Below are positions 22,158 through 29,816 of a stretch of 32,162 bases of DNA, piece by piece. Below the pieces are notes generated by a model. It had not been told where the DNA came from and searched no databases. It was given only the letters and a program-made list of their open reading frames with translations. The translations under genes were made by a program, and so were the position numbers. Every line of letters begins with the position of its first letter. The first letter of the stretch is position 1. Source of the stretch: Hyphomicrobiales bacterium (GTDB lineage: Bacteria; Pseudomonadota; Alphaproteobacteria; Rhizobiales; Aestuariivirgaceae); NCBI GenBank assembly GCA_016792865.1, contig JAEUMJ010000134.1, positions 1 to 32,162 of the forward strand, given 5' to 3'.

Positions 22158-22475
22158 TCAGGGCGCAAGCGGCTCGCGCAGCAGCACCTTGCGGCGATTG
22201 GCGTCGATGACGACAAGTTCGTTCGTCGTGGTGATGGCGACCGTTCCGCCATCCACCGCGACGGCCTTCACATCCGCAGCCTTCAGGCCAAGGCCCAATG
22301 AGAGCGTCTCCGGCGGCGGTGGCGGGGCCTTGTGGGTGGCCTTCCAGATGATCCCGCCGATCAGCGCCAGGAACAGCAGCACGAGGATCAGGCCCATGCC
22401 ATAGACCACGCGCAGCAGCCTTTTCTGCGTCGCCGATGGCACGAAGGTTTCTTCCGGCGGGGTGTCGTTGCTCAT
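22158..22475 (-). CDS. Small single-pass membrane protein (DUF6476-like)
   Basis: A 105-residue inner-membrane protein. A charged N-terminus (PSATQKRLLRVVYGMGL) leads into one transmembrane helix (about 28-46, LILVLLFLALIGGIIWKA), a Pro-rich PPPPPE linker, and a small C-terminal beta-type domain (VKAVAVDGGTVAITTTNELVVIDANRRKVLLREPL) that looks like a single beta-propeller blade. I chose the ATG at 22475; a much longer open frame continues upstream but only as antisense to the pseudouridine synthase. I recall this gene type beside RluA-family enzymes in alphaproteobacteria, labelled DUF6476. The function is unknown. It is divergent from rluD with 142 bp between starts. Confidence 0.8.
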   Translation of the reverse strand: MSNDTPPEETFVPSATQKRLLRVVYGMGLILVLLFLALIGGIIWKATHKAPPPPPETLSLGLGLKAADVKAVAVDGGTVAITTTNELVVIDANRRKVLLREPLAP

Positions 22476-22617
22476 GAAGGCTGTCCTGTTTCCCTGCGGC
22501 TTATTGCGGAGCGGCAGCAGCTTGTCGAGGCCCTGTGACTTGCGGGAGTTTCGGTGATAGGAAGGCGGCAACCACACGGGCCGCACGCCAGCGCGGCGGG
22601 TCACTTGGGCATCTGAC

Positions 22618-23610
22618 ATGCACGACATTCTGGAAGCGGTAGCGAACGGGCCCGAGCGGCTGGACAAGTTCCTTGTCCGCCAGTTCCCCGACATCAGCCG
22701 CGCGCGCTTCCAGAAGCTCATCGCCGATGGCGCCGTCACGGTTGCGGGCCGTGTCGCCAGCGATGCGGGTGGCAAGCTGAAACCCGGCCAGCCGGTTCGG
22801 GTGGCGATGCCGCCGCCCGCCCCCGCCGATCCACAGCCGGAGGAGATCGCACTCGATATCGCCTTCGAGGACAAGCACGTCGTCGTCATCAACAAGCCTG
22901 CCGGGCTGGTGGTGCATCCGGCGGCGGGGCATGAAGGCGGCACGCTGGTCAATGCGCTTCTTGCCCACTGTGGGGATTCGCTGTCCGGCATCGGCGGGGT
23001 GAAGCGCCCCGGCATCGTCCACCGTCTCGACAAGGATACCTCCGGCCTTCTGGTGGTGGCGAAGACCGATGCCGCCCACCAGGCCCTGTCGGCGCAGTTC
23101 GCCGCCCACGGCCGGGACGGAAAGCTGGCACGGGAATACCTGGCCTTCGTCTGGGGCGTGCCGGACCGCCCGGCGGGCACCATCGAGACCGGACTTGGCC
23201 GCAGCACCACAAACCGCCAGAAACAGGCGGTCAGCAAGCGCGCCGACGCCCGCCACGCCATTACCCACTGGCAGGTGGAGGAACGCTACGGCACCGCCGC
23301 CAGCCTTGTCCGCTGCCGGCTGGAAACGGGCCGCACCCATCAAATCCGCGTGCACATGGCGCATATCGGCCATCCCCTTCTGGGCGACGGAATCTACGGG
23401 GCCAGCCACAGGTCAGCCAAGGCGAGGCTTTCGGAGGGCGCGCAACAGGCCCTCAAGGCCTTGAAAGGACAGGCACTTCACGCCGCAGTCCTGGGCTTTG
23501 AGCATCCGGCATCGGGCCGCGCCCTGCGCTTTGACGCCGCCTTGCCTGCCGACTTGTCATATTTACAACAGGAACTGAGGCTCCAATCCGGCATTCGAAA
23601 AGACACGTAA
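22618..23610 (+). CDS. rluD: RluA-family 23S rRNA pseudouridine synthase, RluD-type
   Basis: This enzyme isomerises uridines to pseudouridine in 23S rRNA helix 69 if it is true RluD. The 330-residue protein has an N-terminal S4 RNA-binding domain (about 10-75: RLDKFLVRQFPDISRARFQKLIADGAVTV) and the catalytic domain, with the Asp nucleophile in GIVHRLDKDTSGLLVVAKT near residue 140, RTHQIRVHMAHIGHPLLGD near 240 and IYGA after it. The S4 domain and full length favour RluD over RluA or RluC, but the exact target uridines cannot be told from sequence. It lies upstream of rpoH in the same direction, with 106 bp between, so rpoH has room for its own promoter. Confidence 0.92.
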   Translation: MHDILEAVANGPERLDKFLVRQFPDISRARFQKLIADGAVTVAGRVASDAGGKLKPGQPVRVAMPPPAPADPQPEEIALDIAFEDKHVVVINKPAGLVVHPAAGHEGGTLVNALLAHCGDSLSGIGGVKRPGIVHRLDKDTSGLLVVAKTDAAHQALSAQFAAHGRDGKLAREYLAFVWGVPDRPAGTIETGLGRSTTNRQKQAVSKRADARHAITHWQVEERYGTAASLVRCRLETGRTHQIRVHMAHIGHPLLGDGIYGASHRSAKARLSEGAQQALKALKGQALHAAVLGFEHPASGRALRFDAALPADLSYLQQELRLQSGIRKDT

Positions 23611-23678
23611 CAGTCACATTAAAAATTGTTACTCATCCGGTGTCTTTTAATTCCGACGGGGCTTCCTATATCAGGACA

Positions 23679-23697
23679 ACGTCAGGGATCCTGACGT
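23679..23697 (+). promoter_or_regulatory. Perfect dyad in the rpoH leader
   Basis: ACGTCAGG, a 3-nt spacer GAT and CCTGACGT form a perfect 8-bp inverted repeat ending 19 nt before the rpoH ATG and 9 nt before its AAAGG ribosome site. It could be a DNA operator or an RNA hairpin that gates rpoH translation. The 3-nt loop is tight but possible. Confidence 0.5.
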
Positions 23698-23716
23698 GAC
23701 CGGGGAAAGGGAACCA

Positions 23717-24631
23717 ATGGCAAAAACAGCATCACTTCCGATGATTGCTTCTGGCGAGGGGAGCCTCAGCCGTTACCTTCAGGAAATCCGCCAGTTTCCA
23801 ATGCTGGCCCCTGAAGAAGAATACATGCTCGCCAAGCGTTACAAGGAACACGGCGACCGCGAGGCCGCCCACCGTCTCATCACCAGCCATCTCCGCCTCG
23901 TGGCCAAGATTTCCATGGGCTACCGCGGCTATGGCCTGCCCATCGGTGAAGTCATTTCCGAAGGCAATATCGGCCTCATGCAGGCGGTGAAGAAGTTTGA
24001 ACCCGACAAGGGCTTCAAGCTGGCCACCTACGCCATGTGGTGGATCAAGGCATCGATCCAGGAGTTCATCCTGCGCTCGTGGTCGCTCGTGAAAATGGGC
24101 ACCACCGCAAACCAGAAGAAGCTGTTCTTCAACCTGCGCAAGATCAAGGGCCAGATCCAGGCCCTTGAAGAAGGCGACTTGAAGCCGGAGCAGGTGAAGT
24201 ACATCGCCCACCGCCTTGGCGTGCAGGAAAACGAGGTCATCTCGATGAACCGTCGCCTGTCCGGCGACACCTCGCTGAACGCCCCGCTCCGCTCCGACGG
24301 GGATGGCGACGGCGAATGGCAGGACTGGCTGGTTGACAATTCCGACAGCCAGGAAACCGTTCTGGTGCGCAATGAAGAAAGCGACATGCGCAACTCCTAC
24401 CTCAAGGAGGCCCTGTCGAAGCTCACCGACCGCGAACGCCGCGTGATCGAGGCCCGCCGCCTGCAGGACGATCCTGCGACGCTGGACGATCTCTCGCAGG
24501 AGTTCAACGTCAGCCGCGAGCGCATCCGCCAGATCGAGGTTCGGGCCTTCGAAAAGTTGCAGAAGGCGGTGAAGAACGCGGCCCAGAAGGCACTGGCCCC
24601 CAAGTCCCAGGCCCTGCCCGCGCCGGTGTAA
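23717..24631 (+). CDS. rpoH: RNA polymerase heat-shock sigma factor RpoH (sigma-32)
   Basis: RpoH directs RNA polymerase to heat-shock promoters. The 304-residue group 3 sigma has LSRYLQEIRQFPMLAPEEEYMLAKRY (region 1.2) near residue 16, LVAKISMGYRGYGLPIGEVISEGNIGLMQAV (2.1-2.2) near 57, KGFKLATYAMWWIKASIQEFILRSW (2.3-2.4) near 98, then QKKLFFNLRKIKGQ, the RpoH box, near 131. Region 4 ends with ERRVIEARRL and SRERIRQIEVRAFEKL. The ATG at 23717 with an AAAGGG site is preferred; eight codons upstream are open but unneeded. Alphaproteobacteria often carry two RpoH paralogues, and I cannot tell which this is. A dyad in the leader and a strong terminator flank it. Confidence 0.97.
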   Translation: MAKTASLPMIASGEGSLSRYLQEIRQFPMLAPEEEYMLAKRYKEHGDREAAHRLITSHLRLVAKISMGYRGYGLPIGEVISEGNIGLMQAVKKFEPDKGFKLATYAMWWIKASIQEFILRSWSLVKMGTTANQKKLFFNLRKIKGQIQALEEGDLKPEQVKYIAHRLGVQENEVISMNRRLSGDTSLNAPLRSDGDGDGEWQDWLVDNSDSQETVLVRNEESDMRNSYLKEALSKLTDRERRVIEARRLQDDPATLDDLSQEFNVSRERIRQIEVRAFEKLQKAVKNAAQKALAPKSQALPAPV

Positions 24632-24656
24632 GCAGCACCGCACATCCGACAGTTGC

Positions 24657-24684
24657 AAAGACCGCCAGGAATGGCGGTCTTTTT
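24657..24684 (+). terminator. Rho-independent terminator of rpoH
   Basis: AAAGACCGCCA, loop GGAA and TGGCGGTCTTT form a perfect 11-bp stem running into a T-tract, 25 nt after the rpoH stop. Confidence 0.93.
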
Positions 24685-24714
24685 GCTTTGCGCGGTGTTT
24701 GCTATCCTCATGCG

Positions 24715-25263
24715 ATGCAGATCATCCGTCGCTCGCATTTCCGTACCGTGCCGTGGAACAACGGCGGCGGGATCACGCATGAGGTATCGCGCGAGGACGT
24801 TGACGGAAAGATGCTGTGGCGCCTGAGCCTCGCAGAAGTGGGACAGGACGGTCCCTTCTCCCTCTTTCCCGGACTGGCCCGGATCCTCACCGTGATCGAT
24901 GGCGCGGGCATGGATCTTGTTTCGCCCGGAGGCACGCTGGTGCATGCCCTGCCCCTGCTCCGCCCGGTCTATTTCTCCGGTGACGAGGAACTGGCTGGAC
25001 GACTGCGCGAAGGCCCCTGCCTCGACTTCAACCTGATCTACGATCCGAAACTGTTCAATGGCGCCGCCATCGTCCTGTCCGGACGCGAGACGCTTGTGCC
25101 CACCCGCGCTGATGTCGAAGGCGTGCTGTGTCTCTCCGGCGCGGTGCACTGCGGCGATGACACCCTCAACAGGCACGACTTCGCCTTTGTCTCGCTGGGC
25201 GACCCGCCGCTGACGCTTTCTGCCGACGGCAAGGCGCTTCGCCTCACCCTCACGGCGCGCTAG
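24715..25263 (+). CDS. HutD/Ves family protein
   Basis: A 182-residue double-stranded beta-helix (cupin-like) protein of the HutD/Ves family. The start IIRRSHFRTVPWNNGGGITHEV is the family signature, followed by WRLSLAEVGQDGPFSLFPGLARILTVIDG near residue 40 and CLDFNLIYDP near 105. HutD is linked to histidine utilisation in Pseudomonas, where it limits hut induction, and Ves is a cold-linked paralogue in enterics; neither role is proven here. No hut genes are nearby. The ATG at 24715 is chosen because the signature starts directly after it. It is probably monocistronic, set between the rpoH terminator and a terminator shared with the ribosomal operon. Confidence 0.85.
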   Translation: MQIIRRSHFRTVPWNNGGGITHEVSREDVDGKMLWRLSLAEVGQDGPFSLFPGLARILTVIDGAGMDLVSPGGTLVHALPLLRPVYFSGDEELAGRLREGPCLDFNLIYDPKLFNGAAIVLSGRETLVPTRADVEGVLCLSGAVHCGDDTLNRHDFAFVSLGDPPLTLSADGKALRLTLTAR

Positions 25264-25270
25264 GGCAACA

Positions 25271-25300
25271 AAAAACCCCGCCGTTTCCGGCGGGGTCCGA
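25271..25300 (-). terminator. Rho-independent terminator of the rpsF-rpsR-rplI operon
   Basis: On the minus strand, ACCCCGCCG, loop GAAA and CGGCGGGGT form a 9-bp stem followed by TTTTTTGTTG, 31 nt after the rplI stop. The plus-strand reading lacks a good T-run, so it mainly serves the ribosomal operon. Confidence 0.9.
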
Positions 25301-25326
25301 TTGTTTCAGGAAACGAAGGCTGATGG

Positions 25327-25908
25327 TCAGCTCTTGGCTTCTTCGGCCACGCGCTCGGCTTCTGCCTCTTCGAACAGGGCAGCAGCGGCAGCACGCACCT
25401 CGTCACGCTCGGCAGCATTGCCGATGAGGACTTCACCGCGCGCCTGGGCGGCGGCTTCGTCTTCGGAGCGGGCCACATTGACCGTCACCTTCACGGTGAC
25501 TTCCGGATGCGGAGACACTTCGACGGTGTGCAGGCCGATGGTCTTGATCGGGTGCACCAGTTCGACGTGGTTGCGGTGGACGCTGACACCCGTTGCGGCA
25601 GCAGCGGCTTCGGCGATGTCACGCGGGCTGACGGAGCCGTAAAGGTGACCCGATTCACCAGCCTGACGGATGATGACGAAGGACTGGCCGTCGAGCTTCT
25701 TGGCTTCCACTTCAGCCGAGCCACGGGCTTCGGCGTTGCGGGCTTCGAGTTCGGCGCGACGTGCTTCGAACTTGGCCTTGTTGGTCTCGTTGGCACGAAG
25801 GGCCTTGCCGCGCGGGAGAAGGAAGTTACGGGCGTAACCATCCTTGACCTTCACGACCTCGCCCATGTGGCCGAGCTTGGAGACGCGTTCGAGGAGAATG
25901 ACTTCCAT
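25327..25908 (-). CDS. rplI: 50S ribosomal protein L9
   Basis: L9 binds 23S rRNA near the L1 stalk and extends over a neighbouring subunit. The 193-residue protein begins with the L9 N-terminal domain: [37 protein letters not shown] charged connecting helix (about 45-75) links to the C-terminal domain ([23 protein letters not shown] near 80), and an alphaproteobacterial acidic tail ([14 protein letters not shown]) follows. It is the last gene of the minus-strand operon, 13 nt after rpsR, with a terminator behind it. The DUF2232 gene often placed between rpsR and rplI in alphaproteobacteria is absent here. Confidence 0.98.
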   Translation of the reverse strand: MEVILLERVSKLGHMGEVVKVKDGYARNFLLPRGKALRANETNKAKFEARRAELEARNAEARGSAEVEAKKLDGQSFVIIRQAGESGHLYGSVSPRDIAEAAAAATGVSVHRNHVELVHPIKTIGLHTVEVSPHPEVTVKVTVNVARSEDEAAAQARGEVLIGNAAERDEVRAAAAALFEEAEAERVAEEAKS

Positions 25909-25921
25909 GTTCGTTTCTCCC

Positions 25922-26161
25922 TTAGCCGATCACATACGGCAGAAGGCCGAGGAAGCGGGCGCGCTTGATGGCGCGGGCCAGTTCACGCTGCTTCTTGGTC
26001 GAGACGGCCGAAATACGGGCGGGGACGATCTTGCCGCGCTCGGAAATGTAGCGCTGGAGAAGACGGACATCCTTGTAGTCGATCTTGGGCGCGTTCGGGC
26101 CGGTGAAGGGGCACGACTTCCGGCGACGGAAGAAGGGCCGGCGGGCTTGTGGTTCGGCCAT
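25922..26161 (-). CDS. rpsR: 30S ribosomal protein S18
   Basis: S18 binds the 30S platform as a heterodimer with S6. The 79-residue protein has [24 protein letters not shown] at the start and [36 protein letters not shown], the family signature. One Cys is present, so this is a version without the full zinc-binding Cys set. Its start overlaps the rpsF stop (TGATG), so the S6:S18 partners are translationally coupled. The length is normal. Confidence 0.98.
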   Translation of the reverse strand: MAEPQARRPFFRRRKSCPFTGPNAPKIDYKDVRLLQRYISERGKIVPARISAVSTKKQRELARAIKRARFLGLLPYVIG

Positions 26162-26529
26162 CAGTTGAACTCCTCTGTCTCTTCGCCGTCTTCACGGCGG
26201 CGGTCTTCGCGGCGGCGCATCTGGGCCGACGGACCGGCTTCCAGTTCTTCCACAGCGATGGTCATGAAGCGGATCACGTCTTCGGAGATGGACATCTGGC
26301 GTTCCATTTCCTTCACCGCATCCGACGGGGCGGCGATGTTCATCAGCGTGAAGTGCGCCTTGCGGTTCTTCTTGATGCGATAGGTGAGGGACTTCACGCC
26401 CCAGTTTTCCACCTTCTCGACCTTGCCACCACCGGAGGTGATGACACCCTTGTACTGCTCCACCAGCGCATCGACCTGCGCCGGCGTGGCGTCCTGGCGA
26501 ACCAGGAACACATGTTCATAGAGACCCAT
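26161..26529 (-). CDS. rpsF: 30S ribosomal protein S6
   Basis: S6 binds the central domain of 16S rRNA together with S18. The 122-residue protein shows [24 protein letters not shown] at the start, [33 protein letters not shown] in the middle and a charged C-terminal tail ([17 protein letters not shown]) usual for this group. It is the first gene of the operon. Its leader (26530-26640) may carry the S6:S18 autoregulatory structure. The rpsR start overlaps its stop. Confidence 0.98.
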   Translation of the reverse strand: MGLYEHVFLVRQDATPAQVDALVEQYKGVITSGGGKVEKVENWGVKSLTYRIKKNRKAHFTLMNIAAPSDAVKEMERQMSISEDVIRFMTIAVEELEAGPSAQMRRREDRRREDGEETEEFN

Positions 26530-26811
26530 GGGTACCCTTTCTGTTGCATGTCCTCAAAAGCACTGGCGCAAAGCCTCCTTCAAACCTTCGGGAAAGGGTT
26601 GAAGACCGTTCTGAAGAGAGCGGAGACACGGGAAACCGGCATCTTGCGACACCTAACCTCTTGATTTCTCAGGAAGCCTTTCCGTACAGCCACCAGCCTG
26701 TGCTTCGGACAGGCGGCTTATGACCGATGGGGCCGGGAAAAGCAAGGGTTCCCCCGCCTGCTACACTTTGGCCGTTGACCCGCCCCGCTGCCCGCTTCTA
26801 ACCCTGTGCCC
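26530..26811. promoter_or_regulatory. Divergent spacer between rpsF and the copper cluster
   Basis: A 282-bp stretch without a credible gene. On the minus strand it holds the rpsF leader, including the hairpin CTTCAA/TTGAAG at 26578-26604. On the plus strand it must carry the promoter of the cluster starting at 26812. I see no clear -35/-10 pair or metal-regulator dyad by eye. Confidence 0.6.
26578..26604 (-). promoter_or_regulatory. Candidate leader hairpin of rpsF (possible S6:S18 binding site)
   Basis: In the rpsF mRNA sense, CTTCAA pairs with TTGAAG, followed after a one-base mismatch by CCTT/AAGG and a TCCCG loop. It lies 49 nt before the rpsF start. Bacterial rpsF leaders often carry a hairpin with a CCG bulge bound by S6:S18; the CCCG in the loop is suggestive but the fit was not computed. 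Confidence 0.35.
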
Positions 26812-27216
26812 ATGACTGGCAAGCGGCAGACGGGGTTGGACCCCATGCGGCGCATGGCGCGGATCGTCACCGTGATCGTGATGATGTGCTATCTCCTGCC
26901 CGGTCTTCTTTCCATCCTGCCCTCACCTGCTTCCGCCGCCGAGCAGCAGTTTTATGCCGATCTCATGATGAGCCGCTGCCTCGAAGACGGCAGCCGGGGA
27001 AACACCCTGCCGGGTGCACCCGGGCATGATTGTAACGAATGCTGCATCGTCTGTGCCGGGGTGCAGTGTGCCGCCGCCGGGCGCCAGCCTGTTGTCGTGC
27101 CTGTGGTGTTCCTGCCGCCGGCACCTCCGCATCCTACGGAACCGGAACTCATGCTCGCCGCGCCGCCATCGGAAGCGGTGTTCGGACCGCTCTCGCAGCG
27201 AGGGCCACCCGCCTGA
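26812..27216 (+). CDS. Cys-rich exported protein of a copper-handling cluster (DUF2946-like)
   Basis: A 134-residue exported protein. The N-terminus from the in-frame ATG at 26845 (MRRMARIVTVIVMMCYLLPGLL, cleaved after SPASA) is a clear signal peptide; the ATG at 26812 would add 11 residues and is listed as the outer limit. The mature part has six Cys, five of them in GHDCNECCIVCAGVQC near residues 68-83, a probable metal-binding cluster, followed by a Pro-rich tail. It opens a same-strand run with a PepSY membrane protein, a PCu(A)C chaperone and an SCO protein, so copper binding is a reasonable inference. The DUF2946 label is from general resemblance (small, exported, Cys/His motif) and is not certain. 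Confidence 0.7.
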   Translation: MTGKRQTGLDPMRRMARIVTVIVMMCYLLPGLLSILPSPASAAEQQFYADLMMSRCLEDGSRGNTLPGAPGHDCNECCIVCAGVQCAAAGRQPVVVPVVFLPPAPPHPTEPELMLAAPPSEAVFGPLSQRGPPA

Positions 27217-27296
27217 TCCTCTGAACCGATTGACCGTTGCCCGCTTCCGCAAGTTTGCGCGCGGGCGTGATTGCATTCATTCAAGGATCTCTCTCC

Positions 27297-28679
27297 ATGT
27301 CCAATATCTCCGAGGGGGCGCAAGCCTCCAGCCGCCTGTATCGCGCCGTCTGGCGATGGCATTTCTATGCCGGGCTTTTTGTCGTTCCCTTCCTGCTCAT
27401 GCTGGCGGTGACGGGCCTCATCATTCTTTATGTCACGGGCGTGTCACCCGAGTACGGCGACTGGCGTCACGTCACTGCACAAGGCGAGGCGATGCACGTC
27501 ATCGACCAGGCCAATGCCGCGCTGGCGGCCCATCCGGAAGGCAAGGTCACGCAGTACATCGCACCGTGGGGGCCTGAGCATCCGGCCCTGTTCCGCATCG
27601 CCCTGCAAGAAGGTGACCGCATGCTAGCGGTGAACCCCTACACGGGCGACATCATCCAGGACGTTTCCCAAGCAAACACCTGGAACGACTTCATCACCAA
27701 CATCCACGGCGAACTCCTGATCGGCGGCAATGGCGGCCCCGGCGATTTCGTTGTCGAGATCGCTGCAAGCCTTGCCGTGATCATGGTCATCACCGGACTT
27801 TACCTCTGGTGGCCGCGCGGCAGGTCGCTGGCAAGCGCCCTCGTTCCGCAGCTCTCGCTTCGCGGGCGCGCGTGGTGGAAGTCTCTGCACGAAACGGTGG
27901 GCGCATGGATTTCGCTGCTGCTGCTGTTCTTCCTGCTGTCCGGGCTTGCCTGGGCCGGTGTCTGGGGCACGAAGATGACCCAGGCCTGGAACACCTTCCC
28001 CGCTGCCAAGTGGAACAATGTGCCCCTCTCCGACACGACCCACGCCAGCATGAACCACGGCGCGCTGGCCGAGGTGCCATGGACACTTGAGCAGACGCTC
28101 ATGCCCGTTTCGGGTTCCGGTGCGGGGCTTGCGGGCCTGCCGGAAGGAACACCCGTTTCACTTGAGAGCATCGTCATGCTGGGCCGGGCCATTGGCTTCG
28201 ATGGCCGCTTCCAGGTTGCCTTTCCCGCTGACGAAAAGGGAGTGTGGACCCTGAGCCGTGACTCGATGAGCTACGACAGCGTGAACCCCACCTCGGACCG
28301 CACGGTGCATGTTGACCAGTACACCGGCAGGATTCTCGCCGATGTGAAGTTCGAGGACTATCCCTTCTTCGGCAAGGTCATGGCCGTCGGCATCGCCTTG
28401 CATGAAGGACAGATGGGCTGGTGGAACGTGGTGCTGAATGCCCTCTACTGCCTCTGCGTCATCTTTGCCTGCGTGTCGGGAGTCGTGATGTGGTGGAAGC
28501 GTCGCCCGGCGGGCCAGCTTGGCTCGCCGCTCTATCCCCGCAACTACAGGATACCGGCCGGCGTGCTGGGCCTCGGTGCCCTGCTCGCGCTGGCTTTCCC
28601 GCTCGGTGGCCTCGCCATCCTTGTCTTCGCCATCATCGACTTCTTCCTGCCTGCGCGGCTGAAGCAGGTCGGCGTGTAA
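27297..28679 (+). CDS. PepSY-associated transmembrane protein
   Basis: A 460-residue inner-membrane protein of the PepSY_TM family, often linked to iron or copper uptake and reduction. Membrane segments lie at about 22-45 (WHFYAGLFVVPFLLMLAVTG, starting with the family W-HFYAGL), 150-175 (IAASLAVIMVITGLYLWWPRG), 205-228 (ISLLLLFFLLSGLAWAG), 380-402 (LYCLCVIFACVSGVVMWWKRRP) and 415-450. A periplasmic PepSY region (about 290-360) includes GVWTLSRDSMSYDSVNPTSDRTVHVDQYTGRIL. Several membrane-edge His residues could bind heme, as in ferric-reductase-like relatives. The ATG at 27297 with AAGGA before it fits the family start. It is 80 nt after the Cys-rich gene and 23 nt before the copper chaperone gene, so probably one operon. 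Confidence 0.88.
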   Translation: MSNISEGAQASSRLYRAVWRWHFYAGLFVVPFLLMLAVTGLIILYVTGVSPEYGDWRHVTAQGEAMHVIDQANAALAAHPEGKVTQYIAPWGPEHPALFRIALQEGDRMLAVNPYTGDIIQDVSQANTWNDFITNIHGELLIGGNGGPGDFVVEIAASLAVIMVITGLYLWWPRGRSLASALVPQLSLRGRAWWKSLHETVGAWISLLLLFFLLSGLAWAGVWGTKMTQAWNTFPAAKWNNVPLSDTTHASMNHGALAEVPWTLEQTLMPVSGSGAGLAGLPEGTPVSLESIVMLGRAIGFDGRFQVAFPADEKGVWTLSRDSMSYDSVNPTSDRTVHVDQYTGRILADVKFEDYPFFGKVMAVGIALHEGQMGWWNVVLNALYCLCVIFACVSGVVMWWKRRPAGQLGSPLYPRNYRIPAGVLGLGALLALAFPLGGLAILVFAIIDFFLPARLKQVGV

Positions 28680-28702
28680 TTCAAACCCAAAGGAGAACTA
28701 AA

Positions 28703-29179
28703 ATGAAACTGCTCAAGGAAACCCTCGTCGCCTGTGCGCTCACCGTGGCGGCCTTCGTCACCACGCCCGGCGCATCCGCCCATGAAATCAAGGTTGGCGA
28801 CCTCGTCATCAGCCATCCGTGGTCGCGCCAGTCGCCGATGGGCGCGGACGTCTCGGCCGGATTCATGAAGATCACCAACACCGGCAAGGAGGATGACAAG
28901 CTCGTCTCCGCCACGGCCGACATCGCACCCATGGTGCAGATCCATGAGATGAAAATGGTCGGCGACGTGATGAAGATGCAGGAAGTGGCGGGCGGCCTCG
29001 TCATTCCCGCGGGCAAGACGATCGAACTGAAGCCGAAGTCCTATCACATCATGTTCATGCAGGTTCCGAAGCAACCGGTTGTCGATACCACCTTCAAGGG
29101 CACACTTGTCTTTGAGAAGGCTGGCAAGGTTGATATCGACTATGAAGTGGTGGACGCCAACGCCACGATGGATCATTGA
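28703..29179 (+). CDS. Periplasmic copper chaperone PCu(A)C
   Basis: PCu(A)C binds Cu(I) in the periplasm and delivers it to the CuA/CuB sites of cytochrome oxidase, often with SCO. The 158-residue protein has a signal peptide (about residues 1-26, ending GASA) and the copper motif of the family: HEMKMVGDVMKMQEV near residue 92, with YHIMFMQVPK near 114, giving the Met/His ligands of the H-M...M...H-M pattern. A strong AGGAG precedes the ATG. The mature N-terminus HEIKVGDLVISHPWSRQSP is also typical. SCO follows 9 nt downstream, so the two are co-transcribed and functionally paired. Confidence 0.94.
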   Translation: MKLLKETLVACALTVAAFVTTPGASAHEIKVGDLVISHPWSRQSPMGADVSAGFMKITNTGKEDDKLVSATADIAPMVQIHEMKMVGDVMKMQEVAGGLVIPAGKTIELKPKSYHIMFMQVPKQPVVDTTFKGTLVFEKAGKVDIDYEVVDANATMDH

Positions 29180-29188
29180 CCGGTCACG

Positions 29189-29776
29189 ATGAAGAAACTC
29201 AACATCATGCTTTGGGGAGCGGTGGCGGTTTTCGCCGCCCTCCTCTCCTATTTCGCCTGGCAATCGCAGTCAGGGGGCAGCAAGGTCGCCGCCCTCGACA
29301 TCGGCAGCCCCTTCACGCTGGCAAGCTCGAAGGGGGGCACCTTGTCGTCGGAAAGCCTCAAGGGCACCCCCTATGCAGTGTTCTTCGGCTTCACCCATTG
29401 CCCGGTTGTCTGCCCCACCACCCTCTATGAGATGGACACGGCCTTCAAGGCACTGGGCGATGACGGCAAGGACCTGCGCATGTTCTTCATCTCGGTCGAT
29501 CCCGAACAGGACACGCAGGAGTTCATGGCGAACTACATTGCCAATTTCGACCCGCGCATTGAAGGATTGATCCCGACACTGGAGCAACTGCCGTCGCTCG
29601 CACGTTCCTTCCGCGTCTTCTACGAGAAGGTGCCGAACAGCGACGGCACCTACACCATGAACCACACGGCCACGATCTTCCTGTTCAATCGCGAAGGCAA
29701 GTTCGCGGGCACCATCGCTTTCGATGAAGACCCGAAGCTGCGGGTGGAGAAGCTGCGCAAGCTGGCGGCGAAGTGA
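29189..29776 (+). CDS. SCO family protein (SCO1/SenC, copper delivery)
   Basis: SCO proteins are membrane-anchored thioredoxin-fold proteins that bind copper or reduce the CuA cysteines of cytochrome c oxidase. The 195-residue protein has an N-terminal anchor (about 6-24), then GFTHCPVVCPTTLYEM with the copper-binding C71-x3-C75, and the third ligand His in YTMNHTATIFLF near residue 160. FFISVDPEQDT is the family core strand. All copper ligands are present. It is the last gene of the run, convergent with dnaB 40 nt away. No cytochrome oxidase gene is in the window, so the target enzyme must be encoded elsewhere. Confidence 0.95.
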   Translation: MKKLNIMLWGAVAVFAALLSYFAWQSQSGGSKVAALDIGSPFTLASSKGGTLSSESLKGTPYAVFFGFTHCPVVCPTTLYEMDTAFKALGDDGKDLRMFFISVDPEQDTQEFMANYIANFDPRIEGLIPTLEQLPSLARSFRVFYEKVPNSDGTYTMNHTATIFLFNREGKFAGTIAFDEDPKLRVEKLRKLAAK

Positions 29777-29793
29777 GCGGGTTCAATTCCCGC
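29777..29793 (+). terminator. Short hairpin after the SCO gene (T-arm-like)
   Basis: GCGGG and CCCGC form a 5-bp stem with loop TTCAATT directly after the SCO stop codon. No T-run follows. The hairpin has exactly the layout of a tRNA T-arm (5-bp stem, TTCRANY loop), though no tRNA surrounds it. Confidence 0.4.
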
Positions 29794-29816
29794 CATGGGG
29801 AAAGGCCCGGCTCCGC

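Noticed and set aside
22158-23261. 367-codon minus-strand frame read as one long gene
   Set aside because: Only the last 105 codons (from the ATG at 22475) look real. The rest is antisense to the pseudouridine synthase and has the composition of a shadow frame.
26812-29776. Copper cluster as a recently acquired island
   Set aside because: Base composition and codon use look like the neighbours, and there are no integrase, transposase or direct repeats. The T-arm-like hairpin alone is insufficient.
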